From assembly GCF_016008875.1 (NCBI RefSeq), contig NZ_JADTQG010000009.1:165172-229171 (forward strand): a stretch of 64,000 nucleotides of DNA. The letters run 5' to 3'. The stretch is from Ectopseudomonas mendocina (GTDB lineage: Bacteria > Pseudomonadota > Gammaproteobacteria > Pseudomonadales > Pseudomonadaceae). The number at the start of each line of letters is the position of its first letter. Within the stretch, counting starts at the first letter, position 1. The position numbers and the translations under genes were made by a program. The notes beneath the pieces were generated by a model. That model made no database searches and was not told the origin of the DNA. It saw nothing but the letters and a program-made list of their open reading frames with translations. Of this stretch, positions 51,884 through 63,991 are shown in pieces.

Positions 51884-52639
51884 ATGGGCAAGCGCTTGCA
51901 TCGCTGGTTGTGTGTCGTGCTGGTGGTGCTATGTGCGCCAGCGGCGGCGCAGCTGCGTCTGCTCACCGAGGATGCACCGCCGATGAGCTTCATGCGTGAA
52001 AGCGAGCCCAGCGGTTTTTCCGTCGAGGTGGTCAGAGCCTTGCTGGCGCGCACCGGCGACAGCGGCCGGATCGAGCTGATGCCCTGGACGCGTGCCCTGC
52101 ATCTCGCCCAGCAGGACGAAGACATCGCGCTGTTTTCCACCGTGCGTACGCCCGAGCGTGAGGACAGATTCCACTGGGTCGGCCCCATCGTGGTCGGCAC
52201 CACCAGCTTCTACTCGCTGAAATCCCACCACCTCGTCATCGACACGCTGCAGCAGGCTGCAGCCAGTGGGCCGCTGGCACTGCCCAAACAGTGGTACACC
52301 TTCGAGATCCTGAGCGCCAAGGGTTTTGACAACCTCTACGGCGTGCCCAGTTCGAAGCATATGATGACCCTGCTCAAGCATGGCCGGGTCAAGCTGATCG
52401 CCACCGAGGACCTGACCCTGGCTGGCGAGCTCGCCGCCGTGGAGCTCAAGCCACAGGATGTCACCGCGCATGTGCCGTTCATGCACTCGGCTTATTACAT
52501 CGCCTTTTCCCCGCAAACCTCGGTGGTGCGTGTGGTGCGCTGGCAGCGGGCTTTGCAGCAGATGCACGAGGACGGCAGCCTCGAAGCCATTCTCAGGCGC
52601 TGGCTGCCGCACGCAACGATGCCGCCGATGGAACCGTAG
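51884..52639 (+). CDS. Amino-acid-type solute-binding protein (SBP_bac_3), copy 2
   Basis: 251 residues from ATG 51884 behind GGGAGGGGG; a GTG at 51827 overlapping the previous gene is open but lacks a signal. Signal RWLCVVLVVLCAPAAAQ, then LRLLTEDAPPMSFMRESEPS. Full-length similarity to the previous gene, with matching FEILSAKGFDNLYGVP and WQRALQQMHEDGSLEAILRR. Divergence is high enough to suggest different ligands. Together they are a tandem duplication. Confidence 0.88.
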   Translation: MGKRLHRWLCVVLVVLCAPAAAQLRLLTEDAPPMSFMRESEPSGFSVEVVRALLARTGDSGRIELMPWTRALHLAQQDEDIALFSTVRTPEREDRFHWVGPIVVGTTSFYSLKSHHLVIDTLQQAAASGPLALPKQWYTFEILSAKGFDNLYGVPSSKHMMTLLKHGRVKLIATEDLTLAGELAAVELKPQDVTAHVPFMHSAYYIAFSPQTSVVRVVRWQRALQQMHEDGSLEAILRRWLPHATMPPMEP

Positions 52640-52692
52640 CGGCTCGCCTGGCGACTGGTTAACCTGAACGCTGCAATTCACCGAGCCCGATC

Positions 52693-53694
52693 ATGTCGCG
52701 TCCCAATGTCACTCTCGATCTACGCAGCCGCGCCGGATTGTTCGCTCACCTGGGGGCGATGGAACGGGCGGGCGTGCCCATCGATCGAGCGCTGGCCAGC
52801 CTGGATCTCGGTGTGCGCCATGAAGCCGCCGTGAAGCGCTTGCGACAGATGGTTGGCAACGGACGCGACCTGGCGACTTCCGGCCAGTTGACTGGCGTGT
52901 TCACGCCATTGGAAAGCGGCTTGGTGCGCGCCGCGCAGGAAGCCGGTGCGCTGGCGCATATCTACGAGCAATTGGCGCAGCGTTACGATGAGCAGGCGCG
53001 CCACGCCGCCGATCTCGTCTCACGCTTGCTGCTGCCCGCCGGGGTGTTGATGCTGGCGCTGGCGGTCAAACCCTTGCCCGCTTTGGTCGCTGGAAACCTG
53101 AGCGGCGCGGGCTACCTGGCGGCCGTGCTGCTACCCCTGTTGTGGCTATCGATATTGCTATTTGGCGCACGAGCGCTGTGGCGCCGCTGGCAGCAGCGGC
53201 GAGCCGATCAACCGGGCTCTTTCGACGATCTGCTGCTGGCCCTGCCGGTGCTCGGTAGCCTGCAGCGCCGCGCCGACCTGCGAAATTTCTGCGATAGCCT
53301 CGGGCTGTTGCTGGAGGCCGGCATGCCCGTGCTCGATGCCTTGCCGCGCGCCTGCAGCGCGGTGAGCAATGCGCGGCTAAGGCGGGATTTCGCCAGCCTG
53401 GCGCCGCGAGTCGCCGCCGGGCAGTCGCTGGTGCGTGCCTTCGATGGGCTGAACTTTCCCGGCAAAGCCATGCTGATCGGCGTGCTCAATACCGGTGAAG
53501 CGACCGGCCGCCCGGGCGAGGCATTGCTGCGTTTCGCCCGCCTGCAGGCGCAGCAGCTGGCCGCGAGCCAGCAGATGCTGGCGAGCTGGGCGCCACGGCT
53601 GTTCTATCTGGCCGTCGCCATCTGGATGGCATACGGCCTGCTGACCGGTGGCGGCTTCTTTCCGTCGCTGCCCGCGGAGCTGGCTGGCCGATAA
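52693..53694 (+). CDS. Orphan type II secretion/type IV pilus F-family membrane protein
   Basis: 333 residues with two GspF/PilC domains. First: [20 protein letters not shown] and [20 protein letters not shown]; second: [20 protein letters not shown] with [20 protein letters not shown]. Membrane segments lie between them and at the end ([15 protein letters not shown]). F proteins are inner-membrane platform proteins that need an assembly ATPase. None is near, and the protein is shorter than normal (about 400), so it is either a relic or a partner of a remote system. Confidence 0.85.
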   Translation: MSRPNVTLDLRSRAGLFAHLGAMERAGVPIDRALASLDLGVRHEAAVKRLRQMVGNGRDLATSGQLTGVFTPLESGLVRAAQEAGALAHIYEQLAQRYDEQARHAADLVSRLLLPAGVLMLALAVKPLPALVAGNLSGAGYLAAVLLPLLWLSILLFGARALWRRWQQRRADQPGSFDDLLLALPVLGSLQRRADLRNFCDSLGLLLEAGMPVLDALPRACSAVSNARLRRDFASLAPRVAAGQSLVRAFDGLNFPGKAMLIGVLNTGEATGRPGEALLRFARLQAQQLAASQQMLASWAPRLFYLAVAIWMAYGLLTGGGFFPSLPAELAGR

Positions 53695-53822
53695 ATTGCT
53701 GGTCATTGACCACGGCAAGCCGTCTGAAAGCTGGCAGCAAGTGCCTTGCGCTAGCATTGGTCACGTCTACGCCATTACTAAAACGAGAAAAAAGCGATTC
53801 AACCGACTTTGGAATACGCCCC

Positions 53823-54695
53823 ATGCCCATCCTGCAACGTGCATCCCACCATGAGCTACGCAGCGCCTTTCGTGCACTGCTCGCTTCCGACCGCTGCTAC
53901 CACACCGCTTCGGTCTTCGACCCCATGTCCGCCCGCATCGCCGCCGATCTCGACTTCGAGGTCGGTATCCTTGGCGGCTCCGTCGCCTCTCTGCAGGTGC
54001 TCGGCGCGCCGGACTTCGCCCTGATCACCCTCAGTGAATTCGTCGAGCAGGCCACGCGCATCGGCCGTGTCTCACGTTTGCCGGTGATCGCCGACGCCGA
54101 CCACGGCTATGGCAACGCGCTCAACGTGATGCGTACCGTGGTCGAGCTGGAGCGTGCCGGCGTTGCCGCGCTGACCATCGAGGATACGCTGCTGCCGGCC
54201 CAGTTCGGCCGCAAATCCACCGACCTGATTTCCATCGAGGAGGGCGTCGGCAAGATCCTCGCGGCGCTGGAAGCACGCGTCGATCCGGAGCTGGCGATCA
54301 TCGCCCGCACCCATGCCGGTGTGCTGGAGGTGGACGAAGTGATCCGTCGCACCCGCGCTTACGAGGCGGCTGGCGCCGACGGCATCTGCCTGGTCGGGGT
54401 CAAGGATTTTGCCCATCTGGAGCAGATCGTCTCTGGCCTCAAGGTCCCGCTGATGCTGGTTACCTACGGTAACCCCGAGCTGCGCGACAACCAGCGTCTG
54501 GCCCGCCTCGGCGTACGCATCGTGGTCAACGGCCACGCCGCCTACTTCGCCGCGATCAAGGCGACCTACGATTGCCTGCGCGAACAGCGCGGCGCGCAGC
54601 AATGCGACCTCAACGCCACCGAGCTGACCCACAAGTACACCATGCCCGAGGATTACATCCGCTGGGCCAAGGAGTTCATGGAAGTCCGCGAGTAG
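53823..54695 (+). CDS. PEP mutase/isocitrate-lyase family oxaloacetate decarboxylase (PA4872-like)
   Basis: 290 residues from ATG 53823 ([20 protein letters not shown]). The PEP-mutase/ICL superfamily barrel has [40 protein letters not shown] (metal-binding Asp pair), [14 protein letters not shown] and ICLVGVKDF. Length and motifs match PA4872, shown to decarboxylate oxaloacetate. It lies near the urease genes as in P. aeruginosa. Confidence 0.9.
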   Translation: MPILQRASHHELRSAFRALLASDRCYHTASVFDPMSARIAADLDFEVGILGGSVASLQVLGAPDFALITLSEFVEQATRIGRVSRLPVIADADHGYGNALNVMRTVVELERAGVAALTIEDTLLPAQFGRKSTDLISIEEGVGKILAALEARVDPELAIIARTHAGVLEVDEVIRRTRAYEAAGADGICLVGVKDFAHLEQIVSGLKVPLMLVTYGNPELRDNQRLARLGVRIVVNGHAAYFAAIKATYDCLREQRGAQQCDLNATELTHKYTMPEDYIRWAKEFMEVRE

Positions 54696-54764
54696 CGACA
54701 GGCTGCACTTGCACTTCGCGTCTCCCGGGCGCATATCTGTCCAGGGAACGCGAGGAGGTGGAGC

Positions 54765-55031
54765 ATGGCAGGTGGTTGGGCAAGCGACGACGCAGTTCAG
54801 GAACAGATCGACAGCAGCATCGAGGACGCCGTCTCGCGTGCCCGCAGCCAGCTGCCGAAAGGCGAGAGCCTGCGTCACTGCGAAGAATGCGACGCGCCCA
54901 TTCCCGAGGCCCGTCGCCAGGCGATTCCCGGTGTGCGCCTGTGCGTCAAGTGCCAGGCCGAGCACGACCGGGAAAACGCCGCCTATAGCGGTTATAACCG
55001 CCGGGGCAGCAAGGACAGCCAGTTGCGTTGA
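54765..55031 (+). CDS. DksA/TraR-type zinc-finger protein (YbiI-like)
   Basis: 88 residues, start MAGGWASDDAVQEQIDSSIE with GGAGG upstream. The four-Cys zinc finger is CEECDAPIPEARRQAIPGVR followed by LCVKC. The long coiled coil of DksA is missing, only a short helix precedes the finger. Such small proteins may bind RNA polymerase's secondary channel, but this is not shown for this subfamily. Confidence 0.9.
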   Translation: MAGGWASDDAVQEQIDSSIEDAVSRARSQLPKGESLRHCEECDAPIPEARRQAIPGVRLCVKCQAEHDRENAAYSGYNRRGSKDSQLR

Positions 55032-55106
55032 ACAAGCGATACGGCACCTCTACGAGTCCTGATGGTCTAGTGCTACTACTACCGCGACTCAGGAAGAGGT
55101 GCCTGC

Positions 55107-55550
55107 ATGACGATTTTCGAAGCCTTACGCATCAGCCACGACATCCAGCGCGAACTGGCGCAAAAACTGATCGCCACCCAGGGCGACAGCGCCGAGCGCC
55201 ACGCCTTGTTTTCTCAGCTCAAGCACGAGCTGGCCGTGCATTCGGTGGCCGAGGAGCGCCATTTCTACATCCCCCTGATGCAGCAAGATGCGGGCGTCGA
55301 TCTGTCACGCCACGCCATCGCCGAGCATCACGAGATGGACGAAATGGTTGAGGGCCTGGAGGAAACCGACCCCAGCAGCCCCAGCTGGCTGGCGCAAGCC
55401 AAGGCGCTGGCAGAAAAGGTCGAGCATCACCTCAAGGAAGAAGAACACACTTTCTTCCAGATGGCCGGCAAGCTGCTACGCGACAAGGAAAAGCAGCAAC
55501 TGGCGGGCGACTATCTCAGCGCCTACGACGAGATGAAACAGGCGTCCTGA
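55107..55550 (+). CDS. Hemerythrin HHE-domain protein
   Basis: 147 residues, four-helix bundle. Iron ligands: His in RISHDIQREL, His-Glu in AVHSVAEERHFYIPL, His in IAEHHEMDEMVEGL and His-x-x-x-Glu-Glu-His in VEHHLKEEEHTFFQM. Binds a di-iron centre; family roles include oxygen or NO sensing and iron storage. It ends 40 bases before the ureC stop with a shared terminator. Confidence 0.92.
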   Translation: MTIFEALRISHDIQRELAQKLIATQGDSAERHALFSQLKHELAVHSVAEERHFYIPLMQQDAGVDLSRHAIAEHHEMDEMVEGLEETDPSSPSWLAQAKALAEKVEHHLKEEEHTFFQMAGKLLRDKEKQQLAGDYLSAYDEMKQAS

Positions 55551-55560
55551 CAGACAAGCG

Positions 55561-55585
55561 AGAGCCGGGCGTAACGCCCGGCTCT
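55561..55585. terminator. Bidirectional terminator between hemerythrin gene and ureC
   Basis: AGAGCCGGGC-GTAAC-GCCCGGCTCT is a 10-bp stem followed by TT on the plus side and bounded by short A/T runs, sited between two convergent stop codons (55550 and 55590). It probably ends both transcripts. Confidence 0.75.
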
Positions 55586-55589
55586 TTCA

Positions 55590-57290
<1,701 letters not shown>

Positions 57291-57376
57291 ATTCGCTTCC
57301 CTTGTGGCGCGAAGGCTGGCGCGTATTTTTCTGTCTGTCAGGGGATTAGGCGCTGCGGTTCGTCTGTAGGAGCGGC

Positions 57377-57685
57377 TCAATCCAGGTCGCCCATTACCCG
57401 GCCGGCGAAGCCGAACACCCGGCGTGCACCGCTCAGTTCGACCAACTCCACATCACGGCTCTGCCCGGGTTCGAAGCGCACCGCAGTGCCGGCCGGAATA
57501 TTCAGGCGCATGCCGCGTGCGGCGGCGCGGTCGAACAGCAGGGCGTCGTTGGTCTCGAAGAAGTGGTAGTGCGAGCCGACCTGGATCGGCCGGTCGCCGC
57601 TGTTGGCCACGGAGAGGGTCAGGGTGCGGCGACCGGCATTGAGCTCGATCTCTCCGTCGGCAATCTGGTATTCGCCGGGAATCAT
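57377..57685 (-). CDS. ureB: Urease beta subunit UreB
   Basis: 102 residues beginning [20 protein letters not shown], with [20 protein letters not shown] and [20 protein letters not shown], the UreB pattern. Structural role in the (ABC)3 enzyme. It follows the acetyltransferase gene by seven bases and precedes ureC. Stop lies beside a TGTAGGAGCGG repeat fragment. Confidence 0.97.
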   Translation of the reverse strand: MIPGEYQIADGEIELNAGRRTLTLSVANSGDRPIQVGSHYHFFETNDALLFDRAAARGMRLNIPAGTAVRFEPGQSRDVELVELSGARRVFGFAGRVMGDLD

Positions 57686-57692
57686 GGGATGC

Positions 57693-58193
57693 TCACTCCA
57701 GAGTCAGTTGCATGAAGGTCAGATCCAGCCAGCGGCCGAACTTGCGGCCGACCTGGGGCATCTGCCCGGTGGTGACGAAGCCGATGCGCTGGTGCAGGCG
57801 AATCGAGGCGGCATTTTCCGACTCGATGGCGGCGACCATGACGTGCAGACCGGCTTCGCGGGCGCGCTCGATCAGCGCCTGCATCAGCGCCGGGCCGAGG
57901 CCCTGGCCGCGCTGGTCGGCGCGTACGTAGACCGAATGCTCGACGGTGTGGCGAAAGCCTTCGATGCTGCGCCAGGTGCCGTAGCTGGCGTAGCCGATCA
58001 CCTCGCCGCTGGTATCGCGCGCCGCCAGCACGGGAAAGCCCGCTGCCGTGCGTTCGGTCAGCCAGGCGCGGCGGTTGGCGAGATCCACCAGGGTCTCGTT
58101 CCAGATCGCCGTGGTGTGCTGCACCGCGTCGTTGTAGATGGCCAGGATGCCGGGCAGGTCGGCTTCGCTGGCGTTCGCTATTTCGTAGCTCAT
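57693..58193 (-). CDS. GNAT acetyltransferase of the phosphinothricin/methionine-sulfoximine type
   Basis: 166 residues. [20 protein letters not shown] start, [40 protein letters not shown] (acetyl-CoA loop RGQGLG) and [20 protein letters not shown] are pat-type motifs. The same gene sits between ureA and ureB in P. aeruginosa (PA4866), where it acetylates methionine sulfoximine or sulfone. Likely a detoxifying enzyme co-expressed with urease by chance of history; two bases separate it from ureA. Confidence 0.93.
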   Translation of the reverse strand: MSYEIANASEADLPGILAIYNDAVQHTTAIWNETLVDLANRRAWLTERTAAGFPVLAARDTSGEVIGYASYGTWRSIEGFRHTVEHSVYVRADQRGQGLGPALMQALIERAREAGLHVMVAAIESENAASIRLHQRIGFVTTGQMPQVGRKFGRWLDLTFMQLTLE

Positions 58194-58195
58194 GG

Positions 58196-58498
58196 TTATG
58201 CAATCGGTTGGTGTACGGTCACCAGCTTGGTGCCGTCGGGAAAGGTGGCTTCGATCTGGATCTCCGGAATCATCTCCGGCACACCCTCCATCACCTGATC
58301 GCGGGCCAGCAAAGTGGTGCCGAAGTGCATCAACTCGGCAACTGTCTGGCCGTCGCGTGCGCCTTCGAGCAGGGCGGCGGAGATATAGGCCATGGCCTCC
58401 GGGTAGTTCAGCTTCACCCCGCGCGCCAGGCGGCGCTCGGCCACCAGGCCGGCGGTGAAGATCAGCAACTTGTCTTTCTCGCGTGGACTCAGATCCAT
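58196..58498 (-). CDS. ureA: Urease gamma subunit UreA
   Basis: 100 residues from ATG 58498 ([20 protein letters not shown]). [40 protein letters not shown] and [19 protein letters not shown] are the UreA core. Open codons upstream are non-coding. It follows ureD by 82 bp containing a repeat fragment. Confidence 0.98.
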   Translation of the reverse strand: MDLSPREKDKLLIFTAGLVAERRLARGVKLNYPEAMAYISAALLEGARDGQTVAELMHFGTTLLARDQVMEGVPEMIPEIQIEATFPDGTKLVTVHQPIA

Positions 58499-58580
58499 CG
58501 TGTTACTCCAATGCGGCGTTGCCTGGCATCGCCGGAACGCGTCGTGTTGGTAGGGCGGGTGTCGCTTTTTACATCCGCCG

Positions 58581-59417
58581 TCATGTGCTCCAGATACGTG
58601 GCGACAAGGCCTCACGGCCCAGCATTGCAGGGCGCAGCAGGCGCCAGAGTTCGATCAGCCAGGCGCGTGCCTTGAGCGCTTCGCTGGCCAGGCAGCGCGC
58701 GACCAGCAGACCCGCGAGCTGGCTGAGGTCACCGCGTACGCCTTCAATGTTCAACTCGCGGCAGCGCTCCAGCAGTTCACCATCCACTTCACCGCTGACC
58801 AGCAGGGTAGCGAACACCGGCTGGCCGTCCAGGCCGATGGGTGAGTTGAGCAGGCCGTCGCTGCCGCTCACGCGCTGGCGTTCGTGCCAGAGCAGCTTGC
58901 CATCGCGGCGGATATCCAGCGCGGCCTGGAAGTGGCCGCTGGCAAAGCGCTCGTCGGCAGCGGGACGGCCGAGGGCAACGATGTCCCAGTAGAAGAGACG
59001 GGCGTCACCGTGCAGGTCGATCTGCGTGTGCAGTTCGGCCTGGGCGCCGGCATAGAGGATGGTTTCCTGCGGCAGCCATTCCAGGGTGGCGCCAGCGTCG
59101 ACGCGCAGGCGCAGATCCTGCCGGGCGACACCGGTCGCGCGGTACCACTTGGCCGCGCCGGGGCTGGTGAGTTGCACCCAGGTGTTCTCGCCCGCATGGG
59201 CCGAGATATCCAGGATGTCACCACCGGCGATGCCGCCGGGCGGATGGACGATGATGTGCTGGCACACCTCCGGGCCTTCGGCATACAGGTGCTTCTGCAC
59301 CCTTAGAGGGCCAAGGTGGCGCCTCTGCACTGGCGTGGTGCGTTCGCCGTGGCGCGCGTAAGCCAGCTCCAGCTCGGCAGGCCAGCTTGGCGTGAACAGG
59401 GCGGCAGGCAGATTCAT
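58581..59417 (-). CDS. ureD: Urease accessory protein UreD
   Basis: 278 residues from ATG 59417 ([20 protein letters not shown]). [40 protein letters not shown] and [13 protein letters not shown] are the UreD motifs; all-beta. Scaffold that binds apo-urease and UreF-UreG during nickel insertion. It is next to urtE with 142 bp between. Confidence 0.96.
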   Translation of the reverse strand: MNLPAALFTPSWPAELELAYARHGERTTPVQRRHLGPLRVQKHLYAEGPEVCQHIIVHPPGGIAGGDILDISAHAGENTWVQLTSPGAAKWYRATGVARQDLRLRVDAGATLEWLPQETILYAGAQAELHTQIDLHGDARLFYWDIVALGRPAADERFASGHFQAALDIRRDGKLLWHERQRVSGSDGLLNSPIGLDGQPVFATLLVSGEVDGELLERCRELNIEGVRGDLSQLAGLLVARCLASEALKARAWLIELWRLLRPAMLGREALSPRIWST

Positions 59418-59524
59418 GTTAAGGCAGCGGTTCCGCAGGATAGTTGACCGAGTGGGCAAGCAAGAGGCGTGCCCTGAACCAATTCGGTGCGTGGTTGCCC
59501 GCAGACATGCAGGGCCAGGAGCCG

Positions 59525-59548
59525 TCGCGGCTAAAGCCCCTCCCACAG
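59525..59548. repeat. Half copy of the CGGCTAAAGCCCCTCCCAC repeat
   Basis: TCGCGGCTAAAGCCCCTCCC followed by ACAG equals one arm of the palindrome at 60281-60344. It lies between urtE and ureD. A related fragment of another class (GTAGGGCGGGTGTCG and on) is near 58548 between ureD and ureA. Confidence 0.7.
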
Positions 59549-59559
59549 GCGGGCGTGCA

Positions 59560-60258
59560 TCAGATGGCTACAAGCCCGCGCACACCTTCGGCTTCCATGT
59601 TTTCGCCACGGCCCTGCTGGACGATCTCGCCACGGCTCATCACCAGGTACTGGTCGGCCAACTCGGCAGCGAAGTCGTAGAACTGTTCGACCAGCAGGAT
59701 GGCCATGTCGCCGCGCGCGGCGAGCTGCTTGATCACCGCGCCAATCTCCTTGATCACCGAGGGCTGGATGCCTTCGGTGGGCTCGTCGAGGATCAGCAGG
59801 CGCGGCTGGCTGGCCAGGGCGCGACCGATGGCCAGCTGTTGCTGCTGGCCGCCGGAGAGATCACCACCACGGCGATGCTTCATCTCGCGCAGTACCGGGA
59901 ACAGCTCGTAGATGAATTCCGGCACGGACTTGGCCTGGCTGCCGGGAAAGCGCGACAGGCCCATCAGCAGGTTCTCTTCCACCGTCAGGCGGCCGAAAAT
60001 CTCGCGGCCCTGTGGCACGTAGGCGATGCCGGCGTGTACGCGCTGGTGCGGTTTGAAGCCGGTGATGGCCTTGCCTTCCCACTGCACGCTGCCGTCCTTG
60101 GCCGGAATCAGGCCCATCAGGCATTTGAGCAAGGTGGTTTTGCCCACGCCGTTGCGGCCGAGCAGGCAGGTGACCTCGCCGACCTTCACGTCGAACGACA
60201 GACCACGGAGGATGTGGCTGCCGCCGTAATACTGGTGGAGTTGTTGGACTTGCAGCAT
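59560..60258 (-). CDS. urtE: Urea ABC transporter ATPase UrtE
   Basis: 232 residues from ATG 60258 ([20 protein letters not shown]) preceded by AAGGAC; ATG 60273 is an alternative. Walker [10 protein letters not shown], signature [15 protein letters not shown], Walker [12 protein letters not shown]. LivF-like, the shorter ATPase of the urea system. A repeat-rich 183-bp gap separates it from urtD. Confidence 0.95.
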   Translation of the reverse strand: MLQVQQLHQYYGGSHILRGLSFDVKVGEVTCLLGRNGVGKTTLLKCLMGLIPAKDGSVQWEGKAITGFKPHQRVHAGIAYVPQGREIFGRLTVEENLLMGLSRFPGSQAKSVPEFIYELFPVLREMKHRRGGDLSGGQQQQLAIGRALASQPRLLILDEPTEGIQPSVIKEIGAVIKQLAARGDMAILLVEQFYDFAAELADQYLVMSRGEIVQQGRGENMEAEGVRGLVAI

Positions 60259-60280
60259 AGAAATGTCCTTCATTCGTGGT

Positions 60281-60432
60281 GTGGGAGGGGCTTTAGCCGC
60301 GACGCTTTTGATCTTTAAGAGCTCGCGGCTAAAGCCCCTCCCACAGTGAGTAGGGCGGATCGGGCGCGTAGCTCGCGCGTTATCGATCCACCGTGCGATG
60401 CCATTGGTGGATGAAAGCGTCATCCACCCTAC
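60281..60432. repeat. Two palindromic repeats between urtD and urtE
   Basis: The first, GTGGGAGGGGCTTTAGCCGC GA and its exact inverse, spans 60281-60344. The second runs from GTAGGGCGGATC (60350) to ATCCACCCTAC (60432), with internal GATCCACC/GGTGGATG arms. Both are Pseudomonas REP-like types and could form long stems in the urt mRNA. Confidence 0.75.
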
Positions 60433-60441
60433 GGGCTGGCG

Positions 60442-61280
<839 letters not shown>

Positions 61281-61284
<4 letters not shown>

Positions 61285-62372
61285 TGATCCTTCTCCTTGC
61301 GCAGCAAGCCCACCACGCCACGCGGTAGATACAGGGTGACGACGATAAACAGCGCACCCAGGGCGAACAGCCAGTATTCCGGAAAGGCCACGGTGAACCA
61401 GCTCTTCATGCCGTTGACCAGGCCGGCGCCGAGCAGCGGGCCGATCAGCGTGCCGCGCCCGCCGAGGGCAACCCACACGGCAGCTTCGATGGACTGGGTC
61501 GGCGCCATTTCGCTGGGGTTGATGATGCCCACCTGCGGCACGTACAGCGCACCGGCCAGGCCGCACAGCACGGCGCTCAGCACCCAGATAAACAGCTTGT
61601 AGCCGCGTGGGTCGTAGCCGCAGAACATCAGGCGGTTCTCGGCGTCACGCAGGGCGGTGAGCACGCGGCCGAACTTGCTGCGCGCCAGGCGAAAACCCAG
61701 ATACAGGCTGCCCACCAGCAACACCACGGTGGCGAAGAACAGCGCCGCGCGAGTGCTCTGCGCGGTGATATCGAAGCCGAGAATGCGGGTGAAACCGGTA
61801 AAGCCGTTGTTGCCGCCGAAGCCGGTTTCGTTGCGGAAGAACAAGAGCATGCCGGCGAAGGTCAGCGCCTGGGTCATGATCGAGAAGTACACACCCTTGA
61901 TCCGCGAGCGGAAGGCGAAGAAGCCGAACACCAGGGCCAGCAGGCCGGGCGCCAGCACCACCAGGCACAGCGCCCAGAGAAAACTCGAGGTGCCGTACCA
62001 GTACCAGGGCAGCTCGCTCCAGGCCAGGAAGCTCATAAAGGCCGGTAGCCCGTCGCCTGCCGACTGGCGCATCAGGTACATGCCCATGGCATAACCGCCG
62101 AGGGCGAAGAACAGACCATGGCCCAGCGACAGCATGCCGGCGTAGCCCCAGACCAGGTCCAGCGCCAGGGCGACGATGGCGTAGCAGAGGATCTTGCCCA
62201 CCAGGGTCAGGCTGTAGGCCGAGACATGCAGAGCGTGGTCGGCCGACAATAGGTGTAGCAGCGGCATGGCGATCAGCACGGCCAGCACCAGCAGGCCGAT
62301 GGCCAGCGAAACCTGCGGGCCGAGCTTGGCTGTGGCGCGAGCGAGAACGGTTTGGTTCAGTGGCATGGTCAT
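61281..62372 (-). CDS. urtC: Urea ABC transporter permease UrtC
   Basis: 363 residues, LivM-like, about ten helices. DLVWGYAGMLSLGHGLFFAL and GLAGALYVPQVGIINPSEMA are conserved; VALGGRGTLIGPLLGAGLVN is the ATPase-coupling region. Start ATG shares bases with the urtB stop (TGATG). Takes urea across the inner membrane with UrtB. Confidence 0.96.
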
Positions 62373-63940
62373 CAGTCGATCACCCGTCCTTTGAGAGCGA
62401 AGAGGCCTTGCGGGCGTTTCTGGATGAACAGAATGATCAGCGCGAGGATGAGGATCTTGCCGAGTACCGCACCGATCTGCGGCTCGAGGAACTTGTTCAC
62501 CACGCCGAGGCCGAAAGCGGCCAGCACGCTACCGGCCAATTGCCCGACGCCGCCGAGCACCACCACCAGGAAGGAGTCGATGATGTAGCTCTGGCCAAGG
62601 TCCGGACCGACGTTGCCGATTTGGCTCAGCGCCACGCCGCCGAGGCCGGCTATGCCCGAGCCGAGGCCGAAGGCCATCATGTCCACGCGACCGGTGGGCA
62701 CGCCGCAGCAGGCGGCCATGTTGCGGTTCTGGGTTACCGCGCGCACGTTCAGGCCCAGGCGCGTCTTGTTCAGCAGCAGCCAGGTCAGGGCTACAACGAA
62801 CAGCGCGAAGCCGATGATGACGATGCGGTTGTACGGCAGCACCAGGTTCGGCAGCACCTGCACGCCGCCGGAGAGCCAGGCCGGGTTGGCCACTTCGACG
62901 TTCTGCGCACCGAAGGTGACGCGCACCAGTTGAATCAGAATCAGGCTGATGCCCCAGGTGGCCAGCAGGGTTTCCAGCGGCCGGCCGTAGAGGTGGCGGA
63001 TTACCGTGCGCTCCAGGGCCATGCCGATGCAGGCGGTGACCAGAAAGGCGATGGGTAGCGCGGCCAGCGGGTAGAGGGCGAGATAGTCGGGTGCTAACTT
63101 CTGGAATGCCAGCTGCACCACATAGGTGGTGTAGGCGCCGAGCATCAGCATCTCGCCGTGTGCCATGTTGATCACCCCGAGCAGGCCGAAGGTGATGGCC
63201 AGGCCGAGGGCGGCGAGCAGCAGGATCGAACCGAGCGACAGGCCACTGAAAGCCTGGCCGAGCAGTTCGCCAATCAGCAGTTTGTTCTTCACCTGGGCCA
63301 GGCTCTGCTCGGCGGCGGCGCGTACGGTGGCATCGCTTTCTTCGCCATCGAGCAGGCTTTGCAAGCGGGTGCGGGCAAGCGGGTCGCCGGTCTTGCCCAG
63401 GCGTTCCACGGCCGCCAGGCGCACGGCTGGGTTGGCGTCGCTCAGCTGCAGATTGGCCAGGGCCAGGGTGATGGCGTCCTGCACGGCTTCGTCCGCTTCG
63501 ATGCTCATTCGACTCTCGAGCAGCGGCAGTAGAGCCGGTGGTGTGTTGCGCTGCAGTTGCCGGGCGGCCTCGAGACGCACGCGTGCGTCGTTGTCGAGCA
63601 ACTGATGGCTGGCCACGGCGAAGCTGATCAGACCGCGCAGGCGGTTGTTCAGGCGCAGTTTGCGTGGCGTGCCATTGGCTTCGGCGTCGTCATGGGCGGC
63701 CTGCCAGGCGCCGTCCTGTTCGATGAAGGCACGTTTGTCGGCATCGCTGCCGACGCGGCCCTGCTGCAGGGCTTGCAGCAGCGGCATGCGTTCGGGGCTG
63801 GGCGCGGCGGCCCAGTCCTGCAACAGCTTGGCCTGCTTGCTGGCATTGGCGGCGACGAAATCGTCGGCCTCGCCAGCGTTTGCCGCCAGTGGCAGCAAAA
63901 GCATCAGACAGAGGAAAATTCGGGTAAGGGCAGTGGGCAT
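62372..63940 (-). CDS. urtB: Urea ABC transporter permease UrtB with N-terminal periplasmic extension
   Basis: 522 residues from ATG 63940 behind AAGGA; ATG 63967 is possible. A signal (FLCLMLLLPLAANA) and 200 residues of HEAT-like helical repeats (ARVRLEAARQLQRNTPPALL, NPAVRLAAVERLGKTGDPLA) precede a LivH-type permease: LAITFGLLGVINMAHGEMLM, GLNVRAVTQNRNMAACCGVP and QIGNVGPDLGQSYIID. The extension is normal for UrtB and may help capture UrtA. urtA should lie further right. Confidence 0.95.
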   Translation of the reverse strand: MPTALTRIFLCLMLLLPLAANAGEADDFVAANASKQAKLLQDWAAAPSPERMPLLQALQQGRVGSDADKRAFIEQDGAWQAAHDDAEANGTPRKLRLNNRLRGLISFAVASHQLLDNDARVRLEAARQLQRNTPPALLPLLESRMSIEADEAVQDAITLALANLQLSDANPAVRLAAVERLGKTGDPLARTRLQSLLDGEESDATVRAAAEQSLAQVKNKLLIGELLGQAFSGLSLGSILLLAALGLAITFGLLGVINMAHGEMLMLGAYTTYVVQLAFQKLAPDYLALYPLAALPIAFLVTACIGMALERTVIRHLYGRPLETLLATWGISLILIQLVRVTFGAQNVEVANPAWLSGGVQVLPNLVLPYNRIVIIGFALFVVALTWLLLNKTRLGLNVRAVTQNRNMAACCGVPTGRVDMMAFGLGSGIAGLGGVALSQIGNVGPDLGQSYIIDSFLVVVLGGVGQLAGSVLAAFGLGVVNKFLEPQIGAVLGKILILALIILFIQKRPQGLFALKGRVID

Positions 63941-63971
63941 AAGGGTGTCCTTGGCGTAGCGCGGCATGAAT

Positions 63972-63991
63972 ACCGGGGGTGCGGCCCCGGT
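63972..63991. other. GC hairpin upstream of urtB
   Basis: ACCGGGG-GTGCGG-CCCCGGT is a perfect 7-bp stem with a 6-base loop, 32 bases upstream of the urtB start, at the window edge. It would lie between urtA and urtB, where similar hairpins allow extra production of the binding protein. No T-run is visible on the minus strand. Confidence 0.45.

Noticed and set aside
55107..55550. HHE protein as part of the urease operon
   Set aside because: It is on the opposite strand and separated by a terminator.
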